A stretch of 64,000 nucleotides of DNA from Planctomycetota bacterium (lineage in GTDB: Bacteria > Planctomycetota > B15-G4), in the NCBI GenBank assembly GCA_020638905.1, contig JACKHP010000017.1, forward strand, positions 20,347-84,346, in the 5' to 3' direction. The position numbers were made by a program, and so were the translations under genes. Within the stretch, counting starts at the first letter, position 1. Each line of letters begins with the position of its first letter. Shown here piece by piece: positions 38,164-47,675 of the stretch. The notes beneath the pieces were generated by a model. That model searched no databases and was not told where the DNA came from. It saw nothing but the letters and a program-made list of their open reading frames with translations.

Positions 38164-40773
38164 TCACCCGGGCGGGGTCGGCGTCGCGTCGGCGCCCGTC
38201 GCCGTCCAGCGGCCGACGACGCGCAGCAGGTCCTCGGCCTGGAACGGCTTGCTGAGATAGTCGTCCATGCCGGCGTCGAGGCACTCCTGGCGGTCGCCCT
38301 CCATGGCGCCTGCGGTGAGGGCCACCACGGGGACGCGTCGACCCGCCGCCTGCTCGCGCACACGCAGCTCGCGGGTGGCTTCGAAGCCGTTCATCTCGGG
38401 CATCTGGCAGTCCATCAGCACGACGTCGAAGGACCCGGCCAAGAGCACCTCCAACGCCTGGCGTCCGTCGCCGCAGACCGTCACGCCGTAGCCGGCTCGC
38501 TCGAGGATGCTGCGTGCCACGCGCTGGTTGACCTTGTTGTCCTCGACCAGCAGGACGCAACTGCCGGGCCGTGCGGCGCACGCATCGTCGTCCGTCGACG
38601 CGGGCGGCTCCGGCTGTCCGACTTCGCCCCGAGGGAGGAGTCCGTCGGCCTCGTCACCCGGCCCGAGGGCCTTGGTCAAGCACCGGAACAGCTTGTCGTC
38701 CGAAAGTGGCTTGGCGAGGTGCGCGGCGAAACACGCCTCGTGCGCGGCCTGGCGCTGCTGCATGAGCGAACTGAGCAGCACGAGCTCGACGCCCGCGAGC
38801 AGGGGATCGCCCCGCACATGGGCCCCGAGCTGGATGCCGTCCATGTCCGGCAGGCACAGGTCGAGCAGGGCGAGATCGAAGGGATCACCGGACTCGGCGG
38901 CGTGGCGCAGGAGCGCGAGCGCCCGTCCGCCGTCCTCGGCGCCGGTCGCTCGCATGCCCCACGACCCCGCCCATCCGGTCACGATGCGCCGGTTCGTCGC
39001 GTTGTCGTCGACGACCAGCATGCGCAGCCCCGCGAGGGCGTCGACGGGAGGAGATCCGTCGAGCACGGCATCGCGGCTCGCGGCGAAGAGCACCTCGAAG
39101 CAGACGGTGCTGCCCTTGCCGAGTTCGCTCTCGACGGAGATGGACCCGTCCATCATCTCCACGAGCTTGCGGCAGATCGCGAGCCCGAGCCCGGTGCCCC
39201 CGAAGCGCCGCGAGGTCGAGCCGTCGCCCTGGGTGAACGCGCGGAAGAGACGGCCCTGGACCTCGGGATTCATGCCCGGGCCCGTGTCCCGAACCGCGAA
39301 CCCGAGCCGGTCGCCGGCCGGGGACGAGGACACGAGCCAGCCCGTCACCACGACCTCACCCGTCTCGGTGAACTTGATCGCGTTCCCCACGAGGTTGATC
39401 AGGACCTGGCGCAACCGCACCGGGTCGCCGCGGACGTGGCGCGGAACGTCCGGATCGAGAGTCCCGATCAGCTCGAGGCCCTTCCGATCGGCACTCTCAC
39501 CCAGCAGGTCCAGGACCTCCTGCAACACGACGCGCGGCTCGAGGTCGACGACCTCGAGGTCCATACGGCCCGCCTCGATCTTCGAGAAGTCGAGGATGTC
39601 GTTGATGATCGCGAGCAGGTTGTCGGCCGAGATCTGGATCGTGTGCGCGAACTCGCGCTGCTCGTCGGTCAACCCCGTCCGGAGCAGCAGCGACGTCATG
39701 CCGATCACGCCGTTCATCGGCGTGCGGATCTCGTGGCTCATCGTCGCGAGGAACTCGGCCTTGAGCCGCGCCGCCTCGAGCGCTTCTTCGCGCGCCCGGA
39801 CGAGGTCGTCGATCCGGTCCGTCACCATGACGATGCCGCCCACGGCGCCCTCCGGGGAATACCACGGGTGGACGGCCCAGCGCAGGTAGAGCCGCGACCC
39901 GTCCGCGCGCTCGAACAGGTCCTCGGGCTGCACGAGCACCTCGCCGTCGAGACACCGACGGTGCACTTCCCGCCAGCGCTCGGGAACGTCCGGGAAGACC
40001 TCGTAGTGCGACAGGCCCACGATCTCGCGACCCTCGAGGTCGTAGTCCGTCAGCCACTTCATGCTGTGTGCGAGGTAGCGCATGTCCGTGTCGAACATCG
40101 CCATGGCGGCGGGGGCGCTGGCGATGATGCGGAGGAGTTGCGCGTGCTCCCGCTCGAGAGTCTCACGCATCCGCATGCGCTCGGAATCGTCGTGGAAGAC
40201 GAGCACGGCGCCCGAGCGGGCCGCGTCGTCCACGAGCGGCGAGACGGTGTACGCGACCGGGAACGTCGTCCCGCCCTTGCGCACGAAGAGCCCGTCCTCG
40301 GCGTGGACGCTGGTCGTCAGCGCGAGCGGCAGCTCGAGCAGATCGCGCAGGTCGCTCCCCGAGGACTCGTTCCTCGACACACCGGCCTTCAGCAGCGGCG
40401 CCACCTCGCGGCCGATGAGCTCACCCTCCTCCCAGCCCAGCAGGCGCTCGGCCACCGCGTTCGCGAGGACGCACCGACCGAGCTCGTCGAGCACGAGCAG
40501 CCCGTCGCCGAGGGACTCCACGATCGCCGTGAGCCGGGCGAACTCGTCCGCGAGACCGGCCTCCGACCGCTGGAGGTCCCTGTTGTTCGACATCATCTCG
40601 GTCGACGACACGTCGAGCGAGCGCTTGGTCAGGGAGCGCTCCTCGTCCGCTTCGTGGTAGGCAAGACTCACGCGCTCGAGAAACGCCTTCCAATCGTCTA
40701 GCGTGCCGGGTGTCGCGTCCGACACGAGGGAGCACCGGCGGAGTTGCCTCAGGACGAGCGGGTGCAGTCCCAC
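38164..40773 (-). CDS. hybrid sensor histidine kinase with two PAS and two receiver domains
   Basis: 869 residues, no membrane segment seen. Residues 1-75 form a coiled N-region with the [14 protein letters not shown] pattern typical of this hybrid-kinase group. PAS domains lie at about 80-205 and 215-335. HisKA has His347 in [17 protein letters not shown]; the ATPase has N-box NLVGNAIKF and G-boxes DTGPGM and GGTGLGLAI. Receiver 1 (about 590-700) has [10 protein letters not shown] and DLCLPDMDG; receiver 2 (about 740-860) has VEDNKVNQR and DCQMPEMNG with SKPF. It is a phosphorelay sensor for a soluble signal; the final response regulator is not nearby. The GTG start at 40771-40773 follows GGGAGG and lies just behind a short upstream frame (40775-40837). 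Confidence 0.93.
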   Translation of the reverse strand: MGLHPLVLRQLRRCSLVSDATPGTLDDWKAFLERVSLAYHEADEERSLTKRSLDVSSTEMMSNNRDLQRSEAGLADEFARLTAIVESLGDGLLVLDELGRCVLANAVAERLLGWEEGELIGREVAPLLKAGVSRNESSGSDLRDLLELPLALTTSVHAEDGLFVRKGGTTFPVAYTVSPLVDDAARSGAVLVFHDDSERMRMRETLEREHAQLLRIIASAPAAMAMFDTDMRYLAHSMKWLTDYDLEGREIVGLSHYEVFPDVPERWREVHRRCLDGEVLVQPEDLFERADGSRLYLRWAVHPWYSPEGAVGGIVMVTDRIDDLVRAREEALEAARLKAEFLATMSHEIRTPMNGVIGMTSLLLRTGLTDEQREFAHTIQISADNLLAIINDILDFSKIEAGRMDLEVVDLEPRVVLQEVLDLLGESADRKGLELIGTLDPDVPRHVRGDPVRLRQVLINLVGNAIKFTETGEVVVTGWLVSSSPAGDRLGFAVRDTGPGMNPEVQGRLFRAFTQGDGSTSRRFGGTGLGLAICRKLVEMMDGSISVESELGKGSTVCFEVLFAASRDAVLDGSPPVDALAGLRMLVVDDNATNRRIVTGWAGSWGMRATGAEDGGRALALLRHAAESGDPFDLALLDLCLPDMDGIQLGAHVRGDPLLAGVELVLLSSLMQQRQAAHEACFAAHLAKPLSDDKLFRCLTKALGPGDEADGLLPRGEVGQPEPPASTDDDACAARPGSCVLLVEDNKVNQRVARSILERAGYGVTVCGDGRQALEVLLAGSFDVVLMDCQMPEMNGFEATRELRVREQAAGRRVPVVALTAGAMEGDRQECLDAGMDDYLSKPFQAEDLLRVVGRWTATGADATPTPPG

Positions 40774-41132
40774 CTCAATCCTCCCGAAGGGTCGTCAGAG
40801 GCATGACTCGGTCGTGGAGGTCCGTCTCGAGCTGCATGCGGATGGCCTCCCATCCCAAGAGCGAATGTCGCGCCGCCGACGCGGCACCTCGTCACGGCCA
40901 ACGGCACCCCGTCGGGATCGACTCGTGGGCCATCCCATCTGAAGCCCATTCGACCGGGACGTCAGACCGGCCCGACCGGCCCCTGCGCGACGCGGATCAG
41001 GGCGGTCGCGCCTCCAGGGCCAGGACACTGCCGGCGGAGAGTCCGGCCGGACTGCGGTACGCGCCCGGTCGAGAACAGTTGAGCCGCGGCGCCCCAGGGC
41101 TCACCATCGTCCCTCACCCCGGGACGCTCGCC
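40774..41132. other. 359-bp divergent region between the histidine kinase and the SerB-like gene
   Basis: Holds the two divergent promoters, not clearly readable. The stretch next to the kinase carries a short minus-strand frame (40775-40837, ATG start, 20 residues, [20 protein letters not shown]). Upstream of that ATG the frame stays open for about 18 more codons with plausible residues (LLGWEAIR) before a TGA. It ends 1 bp before the kinase GTG. It could be a leader peptide coupled to the kinase or the tail of a decayed upstream gene. Confidence 0.45.
40775..40837 (-). CDS. possible small upstream ORF coupled to the hybrid kinase
   Basis: Twenty codons from an ATG at 40835-40837 to a TGA at 40775-40777, 1 bp before the kinase GTG. 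The amino acids look protein-like (METDLHDR-type charged helix) and the in-frame region before the ATG is also open. The spacing would let a terminating ribosome restart at the kinase GTG, with the GGGAGG inside the small frame. No homologue is recognised. Confidence 0.3.
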   Translation of the reverse strand: MQLETDLHDRVMPLTTLRED

Positions 41133-41858
41133 ATGCCCACCGCACCGCCCTACGAGCGCATCGTCTTCGACTGCGACAGCACGCTCTCGCGCATCGAGGG
41201 CATCGAGCTGCTGGCCGCCGCGCGTCCCGAGGCGCGCGACGAGATCGCGCGCCTGACCGACGCCGCGATGGCCGGCGAGATCGCGCTGCAGGACGTCTAC
41301 GCCCGGCGCCTCGAGCTGCTCATGCCGAAGCAGCGCGAGATCTCCGCCGTGGCCGCGGCCTACGTCGAACACGCCGTGCCGAAGGGACGCGAGCTCGTGA
41401 ACGTCCTGCACGCCCTGGGCAAGGAGGTGCGCGTGGTCTCGGGCGGGCTGCGCCTCGCGGTGCAGCCGTTCGCGCTCTGGCTGGGCGTGCGCGACGAGCG
41501 CTGCCACGCGGTGCAGGTGCGCTTCGACCGCTTCGGCAACTACCTCGACCACGACCGCGACAGTCCGCTCACGCGCAGCGGCGGCAAGCTCGAGCTGCTG
41601 CGCTCGCTCCCGCCGATGCGCACGGTGCTGATCGGCGACGGGATGACCGACGCCGAGACCCGTCCGGCGATCGACACCTTCATCTGCTACGCCGGGGTGG
41701 TGCGCCGCGAAGCCGTGGTCGCGCTGGCCGACGAGACGGTCGACGTCCCGCACCTGGCGGCGCTGCTGCCGCTGCTGTGCACCCCGGACGAGCTCGAATG
41801 GGTGCGCAAGAGCCCGCGTCTGGCCCCGATCCTGGTCGACGCGCGCCGGCTCGAGTAG
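41133..41858 (+). CDS. serB: HAD-IB phosphatase, phosphoserine phosphatase-like
   Basis: 241 residues. The HAD motifs are complete: motif I FDCDSTLSRIEGIELL (nucleophile and acid Asp), motif II VVSGGLRL, a Lys in RSGGKLELL and motif IV IGDGMTDAETRP. The DCDST form of motif I with the following Glu-Gly-Ile-Glu is that of SerB, which releases phosphate from phosphoserine, the last step of serine synthesis. Length fits SerB without the extra ACT domains. serA (36498) and a SerC-type aminotransferase (47676) in the same 12 kb support this role. The C-terminal part (ELEWVRKSPRLAPIL) is an extra. The ATG at 41133 has only weak Shine-Dalgarno sequence. Confidence 0.83.
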   Translation: MPTAPPYERIVFDCDSTLSRIEGIELLAAARPEARDEIARLTDAAMAGEIALQDVYARRLELLMPKQREISAVAAAYVEHAVPKGRELVNVLHALGKEVRVVSGGLRLAVQPFALWLGVRDERCHAVQVRFDRFGNYLDHDRDSPLTRSGGKLELLRSLPPMRTVLIGDGMTDAETRPAIDTFICYAGVVRREAVVALADETVDVPHLAALLPLLCTPDELEWVRKSPRLAPILVDARRLE

Positions 41859-41865
41859 GGCGCCC

Positions 41866-41894
41866 TTCCCAGCCGAGGCTCCCTCGTCTAGAAT
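41866..41894 (+). promoter_or_regulatory. candidate sigma70-type promoter of the His-rich protein/CRTAC1 operon
   Basis: TTCCCA, 17 bp, TAGAAT; the -10 has five of six consensus bases and spacing is ideal. The transcript leader that follows contains a 7-bp inverted repeat (ATCGGAC at 41893-41899, GTCCGAT at 41917-41923) and a competing 5-bp hairpin with a U-rich loop (41907-41922), so leader structure could matter for expression. Confidence 0.45.
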
Positions 41895-41946
41895 CGGACC
41901 CACAAGTCGGATTTTTGTCCGATCGACTCTTTCGGGAGGCACCTCC

Positions 41947-42432
41947 ATGTCGCTCAAGCTCCTCGTCGTCGCGGCCGCCGTCGGTTCCCTGTGGGCCTTC
42001 AGCCCCGCGCCGCAGCAGACGCCCAAGACCATGACCACGGCGTACTCGTCGCTGGCCGACACGATCCTGGCTGTCAAGCAGGCCGAGGAGGACTTCGTCC
42101 GCTGCGTGATCGACGGGCACTTCCACGCGGCTTCGGCGCTGGCCGAGCGCGGCAAGTGGGACGACGTCGCGGCCGAGATGGCGCTCTTCGCGTCGGAGGG
42201 CGACAACGCCATGGCCGGCGTGCGCAAGCGCCTGCTCGACGGCGGTCATCACCATCACGCCGACGGCGAGGCCAAGGGCCTCTACGAGCCGGGCTTCGTG
42301 ATCGTCACCCGCAGGGTGAAGGAAGAGGTGCTGGCCGCGGCCGCCGCCATGCGCAAGGCGACCAACGACGCCGAGCACCAGGCCGCGTGGAAGACGTTCA
42401 AGGACGCCGCGGAAGGGCTGCTGCTGAAGTGA
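41947..42432 (+). CDS. small exported His-rich helical protein of unknown function
   Basis: 161 residues. The N-terminal hydrophobic part (LLVVAAAVGSLWAF) is a likely signal peptide. The mature protein is helical with a His cluster: DGHFHAASALAERGKW, then GGHHHHADGEAKGLYEPGF and a C-terminal Lys/Ala-rich helix. The two His groups could bind a metal ion. The start has a strong GGGAGG 6 nt upstream. Its stop overlaps the next start by 4 bp (GTGA), so it is translated together with the CRTAC1 lipoprotein. No family with known function is recognised. Confidence 0.75.
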   Translation: MSLKLLVVAAAVGSLWAFSPAPQQTPKTMTTAYSSLADTILAVKQAEEDFVRCVIDGHFHAASALAERGKWDDVAAEMALFASEGDNAMAGVRKRLLDGGHHHHADGEAKGLYEPGFVIVTRRVKEEVLAAAAAMRKATNDAEHQAAWKTFKDAAEGLLLK

Positions 42433-44144
42433 CGACGCGCGTCCGGGCGGCGCTCCTCGGCGCCGCGTGCGCCGCGCCATTCCTCTGCGTCGCGTGCGGG
42501 GACGCGGGTCCCCCACGCGACGACACGGCGTCCGCGGGCGACGCGTCGCCCGAGCGCACCGGCACCGACGTCGCGCAGGCTCCGCCGTTCGCCTTCGTCG
42601 ACACGGCCGCATCGGCCGGACTCGACGTCGTGACCTGGTGCGGACGCGTCGACAAGCCGCACCTGCTCGAATCCGGCGGCACGGGACTCGCGCTGCTCGA
42701 CCACGACCTCGACGGCGACCTCGACCTGTACGTCGTGGACGGCTGGCGCCTCGACGGCGCCCAGGTCGTCGAGCGCGGCCTCGACCGCCTCTACCGCAAC
42801 CGCGGCGACGGCACGTTCGTCGACGTCACCGCCGCGTCCGGCCTCGTCCACGACGGATGGGGCTGCGGCGTGGCCGTGGGTGACGTCGACGCCGACGGGA
42901 TGCCCGACCTGTTCGTGACGCAGTTCGGCCCCGACGTGCTCTCGCGCAACGCGGGCGGCGGCCGCTTCGTCGACGTCCCCGACCCGCCCGGCATCGACGG
43001 CTGGTCGACCGGCGCGGCGCTCTTCGACGCCGACGGCGACGGCGACGACGACCTGTTCGTGAGCGGCTACATCGACTGCACGCTCGACGAGGTCCTGTCG
43101 GCCGAGGCGACCCTCGACTGGCACGACCAGAAGGTCATGGTCGGACCTTTCGGGCTGCCCGGACTCGCCAACCACTACTTCGAGAACGACGGCGGCCTGC
43201 GCTTCCACGACGCGACCGAGGCCGCCGGCCTCGACGACGTGGGACAGTTCTTCAGCTTCACCGTGCTGGCCGCCGACCTCGACGGCGACCTCGACACCGA
43301 CCTCTACGTCGCGAACGACAGCAATCCCAACTACCTCTACCGCAACGTCGGCGGCGGCCGCTTCGAGGAGATGGGACTCTGGAGCGGCGCGGCCACCGAC
43401 AAGGCCGGCATGGCGCAGGCCGGCATGGGACTCGCCGCCGGCGACCTCGACGACGACGGCCTGCTCGACCTGTTCGTGACGAACTTCGAGCAGGACGGTT
43501 GCACGCTCTACGCGAACGCCGGCGACTGCCTGTTCGACGACGTGACCGTCACGTCCCAGCTCGCGGGACCGACGTACGCGCCGCTCTCGTGGGGCGCGAC
43601 GCTCTCCGACCTCGACCTCGACGGCGACCTCGACCTCTACGTCGCGAACGGGCACATCTATCCGCAGGCCGACGCCGTGCGCGTCGAGGGCCGCGGCTAC
43701 GGACAGACCGACACGCTGCTCATGCGCGACGGCGACACCTTCGTCGACGTGACCGCCGAGAGCGGGCCGGGACTGCAGCTCCAGGAGTCGAGCCGCGGCC
43801 TCGCGGCGGGCGATCTCGACGGCGACGGCGACATCGACCTCGTGGTGAGCCACGTCGACGCGCCGCCGTCGCTGCTGCGCAACGACAGCGTCCCGCGCGG
43901 CACGTGGCTGATCGTCGACGCCCCCGACGCGCTGCGCGTGCGGGTCGAGGCCGGCGACCGCGCCTGGACGCGCCACCGCCTGCGCGGCGGCAGCTACTGC
44001 TCGGCCGGCGACCCGCGCTTCCACTTCGGCCTCGGTCCGACCGAGCGCGTCGAGCGCGTCGAGGTCACCTGGCCCGACGGCTCGACGAGCGAGCGCCGGG
44101 ACGTCCCCGCGCGGCAGGTGCTGCGCGTGATGCGCGACGGCTGA
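42429..44144 (+). CDS. CRTAC1/UnbV family lipoprotein with FG-GAP/VCBS repeats
   Basis: 571 residues. The GTG start is part of a GTGA overlap with the previous gene and gives a lipoprotein signal (ALLGAACAAPFLCVAC). The propeller has many D-x-D-x-D-G-D loops: LLDHDLDGDLDLYVVDGW, AVGDVDADGMPDLFVTQFG, LFDADGDGDDDLFVSGYID, AADLDGDLDTDLYVANDSN and AAGDLDDDGLLDLFVTNFE. The C-terminal ASPIC/UnbV domain ends with GLGPTERVERVEVTWPDGST, the usual closing signature. It should be a calcium-binding surface or periplasmic lipoprotein. UnbV-type proteins are common in planctomycetes; no enzyme activity is implied. Downstream is a weak hairpin. Confidence 0.9.
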   Translation: MTTRVRAALLGAACAAPFLCVACGDAGPPRDDTASAGDASPERTGTDVAQAPPFAFVDTAASAGLDVVTWCGRVDKPHLLESGGTGLALLDHDLDGDLDLYVVDGWRLDGAQVVERGLDRLYRNRGDGTFVDVTAASGLVHDGWGCGVAVGDVDADGMPDLFVTQFGPDVLSRNAGGGRFVDVPDPPGIDGWSTGAALFDADGDGDDDLFVSGYIDCTLDEVLSAEATLDWHDQKVMVGPFGLPGLANHYFENDGGLRFHDATEAAGLDDVGQFFSFTVLAADLDGDLDTDLYVANDSNPNYLYRNVGGGRFEEMGLWSGAATDKAGMAQAGMGLAAGDLDDDGLLDLFVTNFEQDGCTLYANAGDCLFDDVTVTSQLAGPTYAPLSWGATLSDLDLDGDLDLYVANGHIYPQADAVRVEGRGYGQTDTLLMRDGDTFVDVTAESGPGLQLQESSRGLAAGDLDGDGDIDLVVSHVDAPPSLLRNDSVPRGTWLIVDAPDALRVRVEAGDRAWTRHRLRGGSYCSAGDPRFHFGLGPTERVERVEVTWPDGSTSERRDVPARQVLRVMRDG

Positions 44145-44153
44145 CGAGCCGCG

Positions 44154-44175
44154 GGACAGGCTGCGCTCCCTGTCC
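44154..44175 (+). terminator. 7-bp hairpin after the CRTAC1 gene
   Basis: GGACAGG and CCTGTCC with an 8-nt loop, 9 bp beyond the stop. No U-tract; a modest candidate. Confidence 0.4.
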
Positions 44176-44399
44176 GTCGCGGAGACCCCGGAGCACGCCG
44201 ACGGAAAACGACTGCGTGCCCCGGCGCCGGTCCGCGCTTGGCATGCAGGTGGCCGCAGGACGAGGGTCGGCCGGTGCCGCGTGGGCGGTGCGGGGACCCC
44301 GAGATCGAGAGCATCCGGCGTCCACCTCGAACCAACACGCACTCGAAGGGGGCGGGGCGGGGCAAGGGTCCCGCGTCGCGATTCGAAAGGGGGTCTGAA

Positions 44400-47300
44400 G
44401 TGACGATCGGGATCGAGATCCGTACGGTGTCGACCTGGCTCGCGACCTTGCTGCTGGCGTCGTCCGGGCTGGCGCAGTCGTTCGTGAACTTCGAGACGGC
44501 GCCGGTGCATCCGCTCGAGCTGCTGCCGGACGAGCCGACGTTGCTGCTCGCCTCGTTGCCGACGGCCACGCTCGAGGTGTTCGACGTGTCGGGAGCGAGC
44601 CCCCAGCACGCCGCGACGATCGCGGTCGGTCTCGATCCGGTGAGTGTCCGGGCGCGCGACGCCCACGAGGCCTGGGTCGTGAACGGCGTCGGCGACTCGG
44701 TCTCGGTGGTCGACCTCGACAAGGGCAACGTGCGCGCGACGCTGCCGGTCGGCGACGAACCTGCCGACGTCGTCTTCGCCGGGACGCCACGACGCGCCTT
44801 CGTCTCCTGCGGACGCAGCCACGAGTTGTGGGTCTTCGATCCCGAGGCGCTCCAGGCCCCGCCGGTCGTGCTCCCGATGCCGGGCAACTCACCGCGCGCC
44901 CTCGCGGTCTCGCCCGACGAGGCGACGGTCTACGTGGCGTTCTTCGAGTCCGGCAACGGGACGACCTCGTTGCTGGGCGGCTTCGACGCCGCCGACTTCG
45001 TGCCGCCGGCGGTCGACGCGCCCGAAGGTCCATACGGTGGCGTCAACCCGCCGCCGAACGCGGGTACGCAGCTCGTTCCTCCGCTCGCCGCGGGACTGCC
45101 TGCGCCACCGCCCGTGTCGCTCATCGTGCGGCAGGCCGCCGACGGCACCTGGCGCGACGACAACGGCGCCGACTGGACGGCGCTCGTGAGTGGACCGCAG
45201 GCCAGCGAGAGCGGGCGTGTGGTCGGCTGGCAGCTGCTCGATCATGACATCGCCACGATCGACGCACAGTCGCTGGCAATCACGACCATCGACAGGCTGA
45301 TGACACTCGACATGGCGCTGGCCGTGAACCCCGCGACCGGCCGGCTGCTCACGGTGGGCCTCGAGTCCTCGAACGAGGTGCGCTACGAGCCCAACCTGAA
45401 CGGCGTCTTCGTGCGTGTCCTGGGCGCGCTCGTCGATCCCGACGGCAGCGACGCCTCGCTCGTCGACCTGAACCCGCACCTCGACTACACGACGCCCACG
45501 CTGCCGCTGGTCGAACGCCGACGTTCGATCGGCGACCCCCGGGCGGTGGCCTTCGCGCCCGACGGATCTCGGGCGTACGTGGCCGGCATGGGCAGCGGGA
45601 ACCTGATCGTGCTCGACGCCCAGGGCCAGCGCGCCGGGCTGGACGACACGATCGAGGTCGGCACCGGTCCCGTGGGCCTGGCGATCGGCGACGACGGCCG
45701 ACTCTTCACGTGGGACCGCTTCGGCGCACGCCTCGTGCAGGTCGACCTGGCGAGCGAGACGGTGAGCGCGAGCATCCCGCTGTTCGACCCCACGCCCGAC
45801 ACGATCAGGATCGGACGCGCACACCTCTACGACACGCACGCCACCTCGGGCCTCGGCCAGCTCTCGTGCGCGAGCTGCCACGTCGACGCCCGCACCGACG
45901 GGCTCGCCTGGGACCTCGGCAACCCGCAGGGCGCACTGATCGACATCACCGACCAGAACCTGGGCGCCGGCATCCCCGCGCTGGCGGCAGGCATCGAGGA
46001 GATGCTGCACCCGATGAAGGGCCCGATGACCACGCAGACGCTGCAGGACATCATCGGCAAGGAGCCCTTCCACTGGCGTGGTGACAAGGACGGCATCGAG
46101 GAGTTCAACGGCGCCTTCACGAACCTCCAGGGCGCCGAGGCGCAGCTCGACGCGCAGCAGATGCAGGAGCTGAAGGCGTTCCTGGCGACGATCCACTATC
46201 CGCCGAACCCGTACCGCCAGCTCGACAACTCGCTCCCGCGTTCGCTCGTGCTGCCGGGCTTCACCGTCCTCGACGGCTCGCCCGCACCGCCCGGCGATGC
46301 CGTCGCAGGCCTGCTGCGCTTCGCCACGCCGTCGTCGCCCACGAACCCGAAGTGCACCCAGTGCCACACCTTGCCCACAGGCATGGGGACAGGCTCGGCG
46401 TTCGACGGCGTCGCGTTCGAAGCTCTCGCCCTGGGACCCTTCGGGGAACAGCACCACCTCATCCAGAGCCGCGCGGGCGGAGGCACGCTGAAGGTGCCCA
46501 ACCTCCGCGACGTGTACGCGCGCACCGGGCTCGACCTGCGCACCACACCCAGCCGCCGCGGCTTCGGAACGACGCACCAGGGAGCGCTCTCGTTCGATGC
46601 GTTCCTGCGCGATGTCGCGCCGGATGCCGACGAGCAGGGCATCGCCGACATCGCGGCATTCGTCCTCTCGATCACCGGCAGCGACCTGCCGACCTCACTC
46701 GGCTCGCTTGTCGAGCCGCCCGGCGGACCCTCGAGCCAGGACGCGCACGCCGCCGTCGGGCGCGCCGTCACCGTCGCGGAGCGCACCGGTCCGCGCATCG
46801 AACTCGCGCTGCAGCTCGCGGCGCTGGCCGACGCGGGCCGCGTCGACCTGATCGCCAAGGGACGCTTCGCCGGTGAGCCGCGTGGCTTCCTGTACGCCGG
46901 AGACGGCACCTTCCAGTCGGACCGCGCCGACCAGATCCTCTCCTTCACCGAGCTCACCGGGGGTGCCGACGAGGGCTGCGAGCTCACGTTCGTGGCCGTC
47001 CCGACGGGGACGGGCATGCGTCTCGGCGTCGATCGCGACGAGGACGGCTTCTTCGACACCGACGAGCTCGACGCGTTCGCCGATCCGTCCGATCCGAGCC
47101 GCACACCCGGACCGTGGAAGAACGGCGGCGCGGCGCTGGCTGGCTCGCACGGTGCGCCGCAGCTCGTCCCGTCGGGGACGCTGGCCGACGGTTCGCGTGT
47201 CACGCTCTCGCTCGGCCACGCGCTCCCCGGCGCCACGAGCTTCCTGGTGCTCGGCTTCGCGGAGATCGGCCTGCCGTTCAAGGGCGGCAGCATGGTTCCG

Positions 47301-47480
47301 GCGCCCGACCTCGTCCTCGGCGGACTCGTCGTCGACGCCTCGGGCGCGCTCGAGCTCGACTTCGTCTGGCCGTCGGGCGTGCCCTCCGGCGCGTTCACCG
47401 CCTGGCAGCACTGGATCGTCGATCCCGCCGGGCCGCACGGCTTCGCCGCCAGCAACGCCGTGCTCGGCACCAGCCCCTGA
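44400..47480 (+). CDS. secreted YVTN-type beta-propeller/di-haem cytochrome c protein with PFKGG C-terminal module
   Basis: 1026 residues. Residues 1-30 are a signal peptide (WLATLLLASSGLAQS). Residues 30-480 form a YVTN-like propeller (SVSVVDLDKGNVRATLPVGDEP, SPRALAVSPDEATVYVAF, DPRAVAFAPDGSRAYVAG, GPVGLAIGDDGRLFTWD). Two c-type haem sites follow: CASCHVD with downstream MLHPMKGPMTTQTL, and CTQCHTLPTG, each within domains like those of MauG/di-haem peroxidases. The end (about 915-1026) has the module GLPFKGGSMVPAPDL and HWIVDPAGPHGFAASNAV. GTG at 44400 is chosen because it gives the signal peptide and has GGGGG upstream. Likely an extracytoplasmic electron-transfer or peroxide-related protein. 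It ends in a good hairpin. Confidence 0.87.
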   Translation: MTIGIEIRTVSTWLATLLLASSGLAQSFVNFETAPVHPLELLPDEPTLLLASLPTATLEVFDVSGASPQHAATIAVGLDPVSVRARDAHEAWVVNGVGDSVSVVDLDKGNVRATLPVGDEPADVVFAGTPRRAFVSCGRSHELWVFDPEALQAPPVVLPMPGNSPRALAVSPDEATVYVAFFESGNGTTSLLGGFDAADFVPPAVDAPEGPYGGVNPPPNAGTQLVPPLAAGLPAPPPVSLIVRQAADGTWRDDNGADWTALVSGPQASESGRVVGWQLLDHDIATIDAQSLAITTIDRLMTLDMALAVNPATGRLLTVGLESSNEVRYEPNLNGVFVRVLGALVDPDGSDASLVDLNPHLDYTTPTLPLVERRRSIGDPRAVAFAPDGSRAYVAGMGSGNLIVLDAQGQRAGLDDTIEVGTGPVGLAIGDDGRLFTWDRFGARLVQVDLASETVSASIPLFDPTPDTIRIGRAHLYDTHATSGLGQLSCASCHVDARTDGLAWDLGNPQGALIDITDQNLGAGIPALAAGIEEMLHPMKGPMTTQTLQDIIGKEPFHWRGDKDGIEEFNGAFTNLQGAEAQLDAQQMQELKAFLATIHYPPNPYRQLDNSLPRSLVLPGFTVLDGSPAPPGDAVAGLLRFATPSSPTNPKCTQCHTLPTGMGTGSAFDGVAFEALALGPFGEQHHLIQSRAGGGTLKVPNLRDVYARTGLDLRTTPSRRGFGTTHQGALSFDAFLRDVAPDADEQGIADIAAFVLSITGSDLPTSLGSLVEPPGGPSSQDAHAAVGRAVTVAERTGPRIELALQLAALADAGRVDLIAKGRFAGEPRGFLYAGDGTFQSDRADQILSFTELTGGADEGCELTFVAVPTGTGMRLGVDRDEDGFFDTDELDAFADPSDPSRTPGPWKNGGAALAGSHGAPQLVPSGTLADGSRVTLSLGHALPGATSFLVLGFAEIGLPFKGGSMVPAPDLVLGGLVVDASGALELDFVWPSGVPSGAFTAWQHWIVDPAGPHGFAASNAVLGTSP

Positions 47481-47493
47481 CGCGACCCGGCGT

Positions 47494-47514
47494 CGCCCAC
47501 CGAAGCGGTGGGCG
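47494..47514 (+). terminator. 9-bp perfect hairpin with AAG triloop
   Basis: CGCCCACCG and CGGTGGGCG around AAG, 13 bp after the cytochrome gene stop; there is no long U-tract, only GTTCGG. Confidence 0.65.
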
Positions 47515-47675
47515 TTCGGCTGCGGCTCCAGATGCGCCTCGACAGAGGCTCCACGAGGCTTCGCCATCGGCGTGCGCAGTGATCCGCGCACCGCCGATGC
47601 GTAGGATCGTCAAGGTCCCGCCGAGCGCGCGTCGAAGAGGGCCTCCCGCGCGCCCCCCTCCCACGGATCCTCGCG

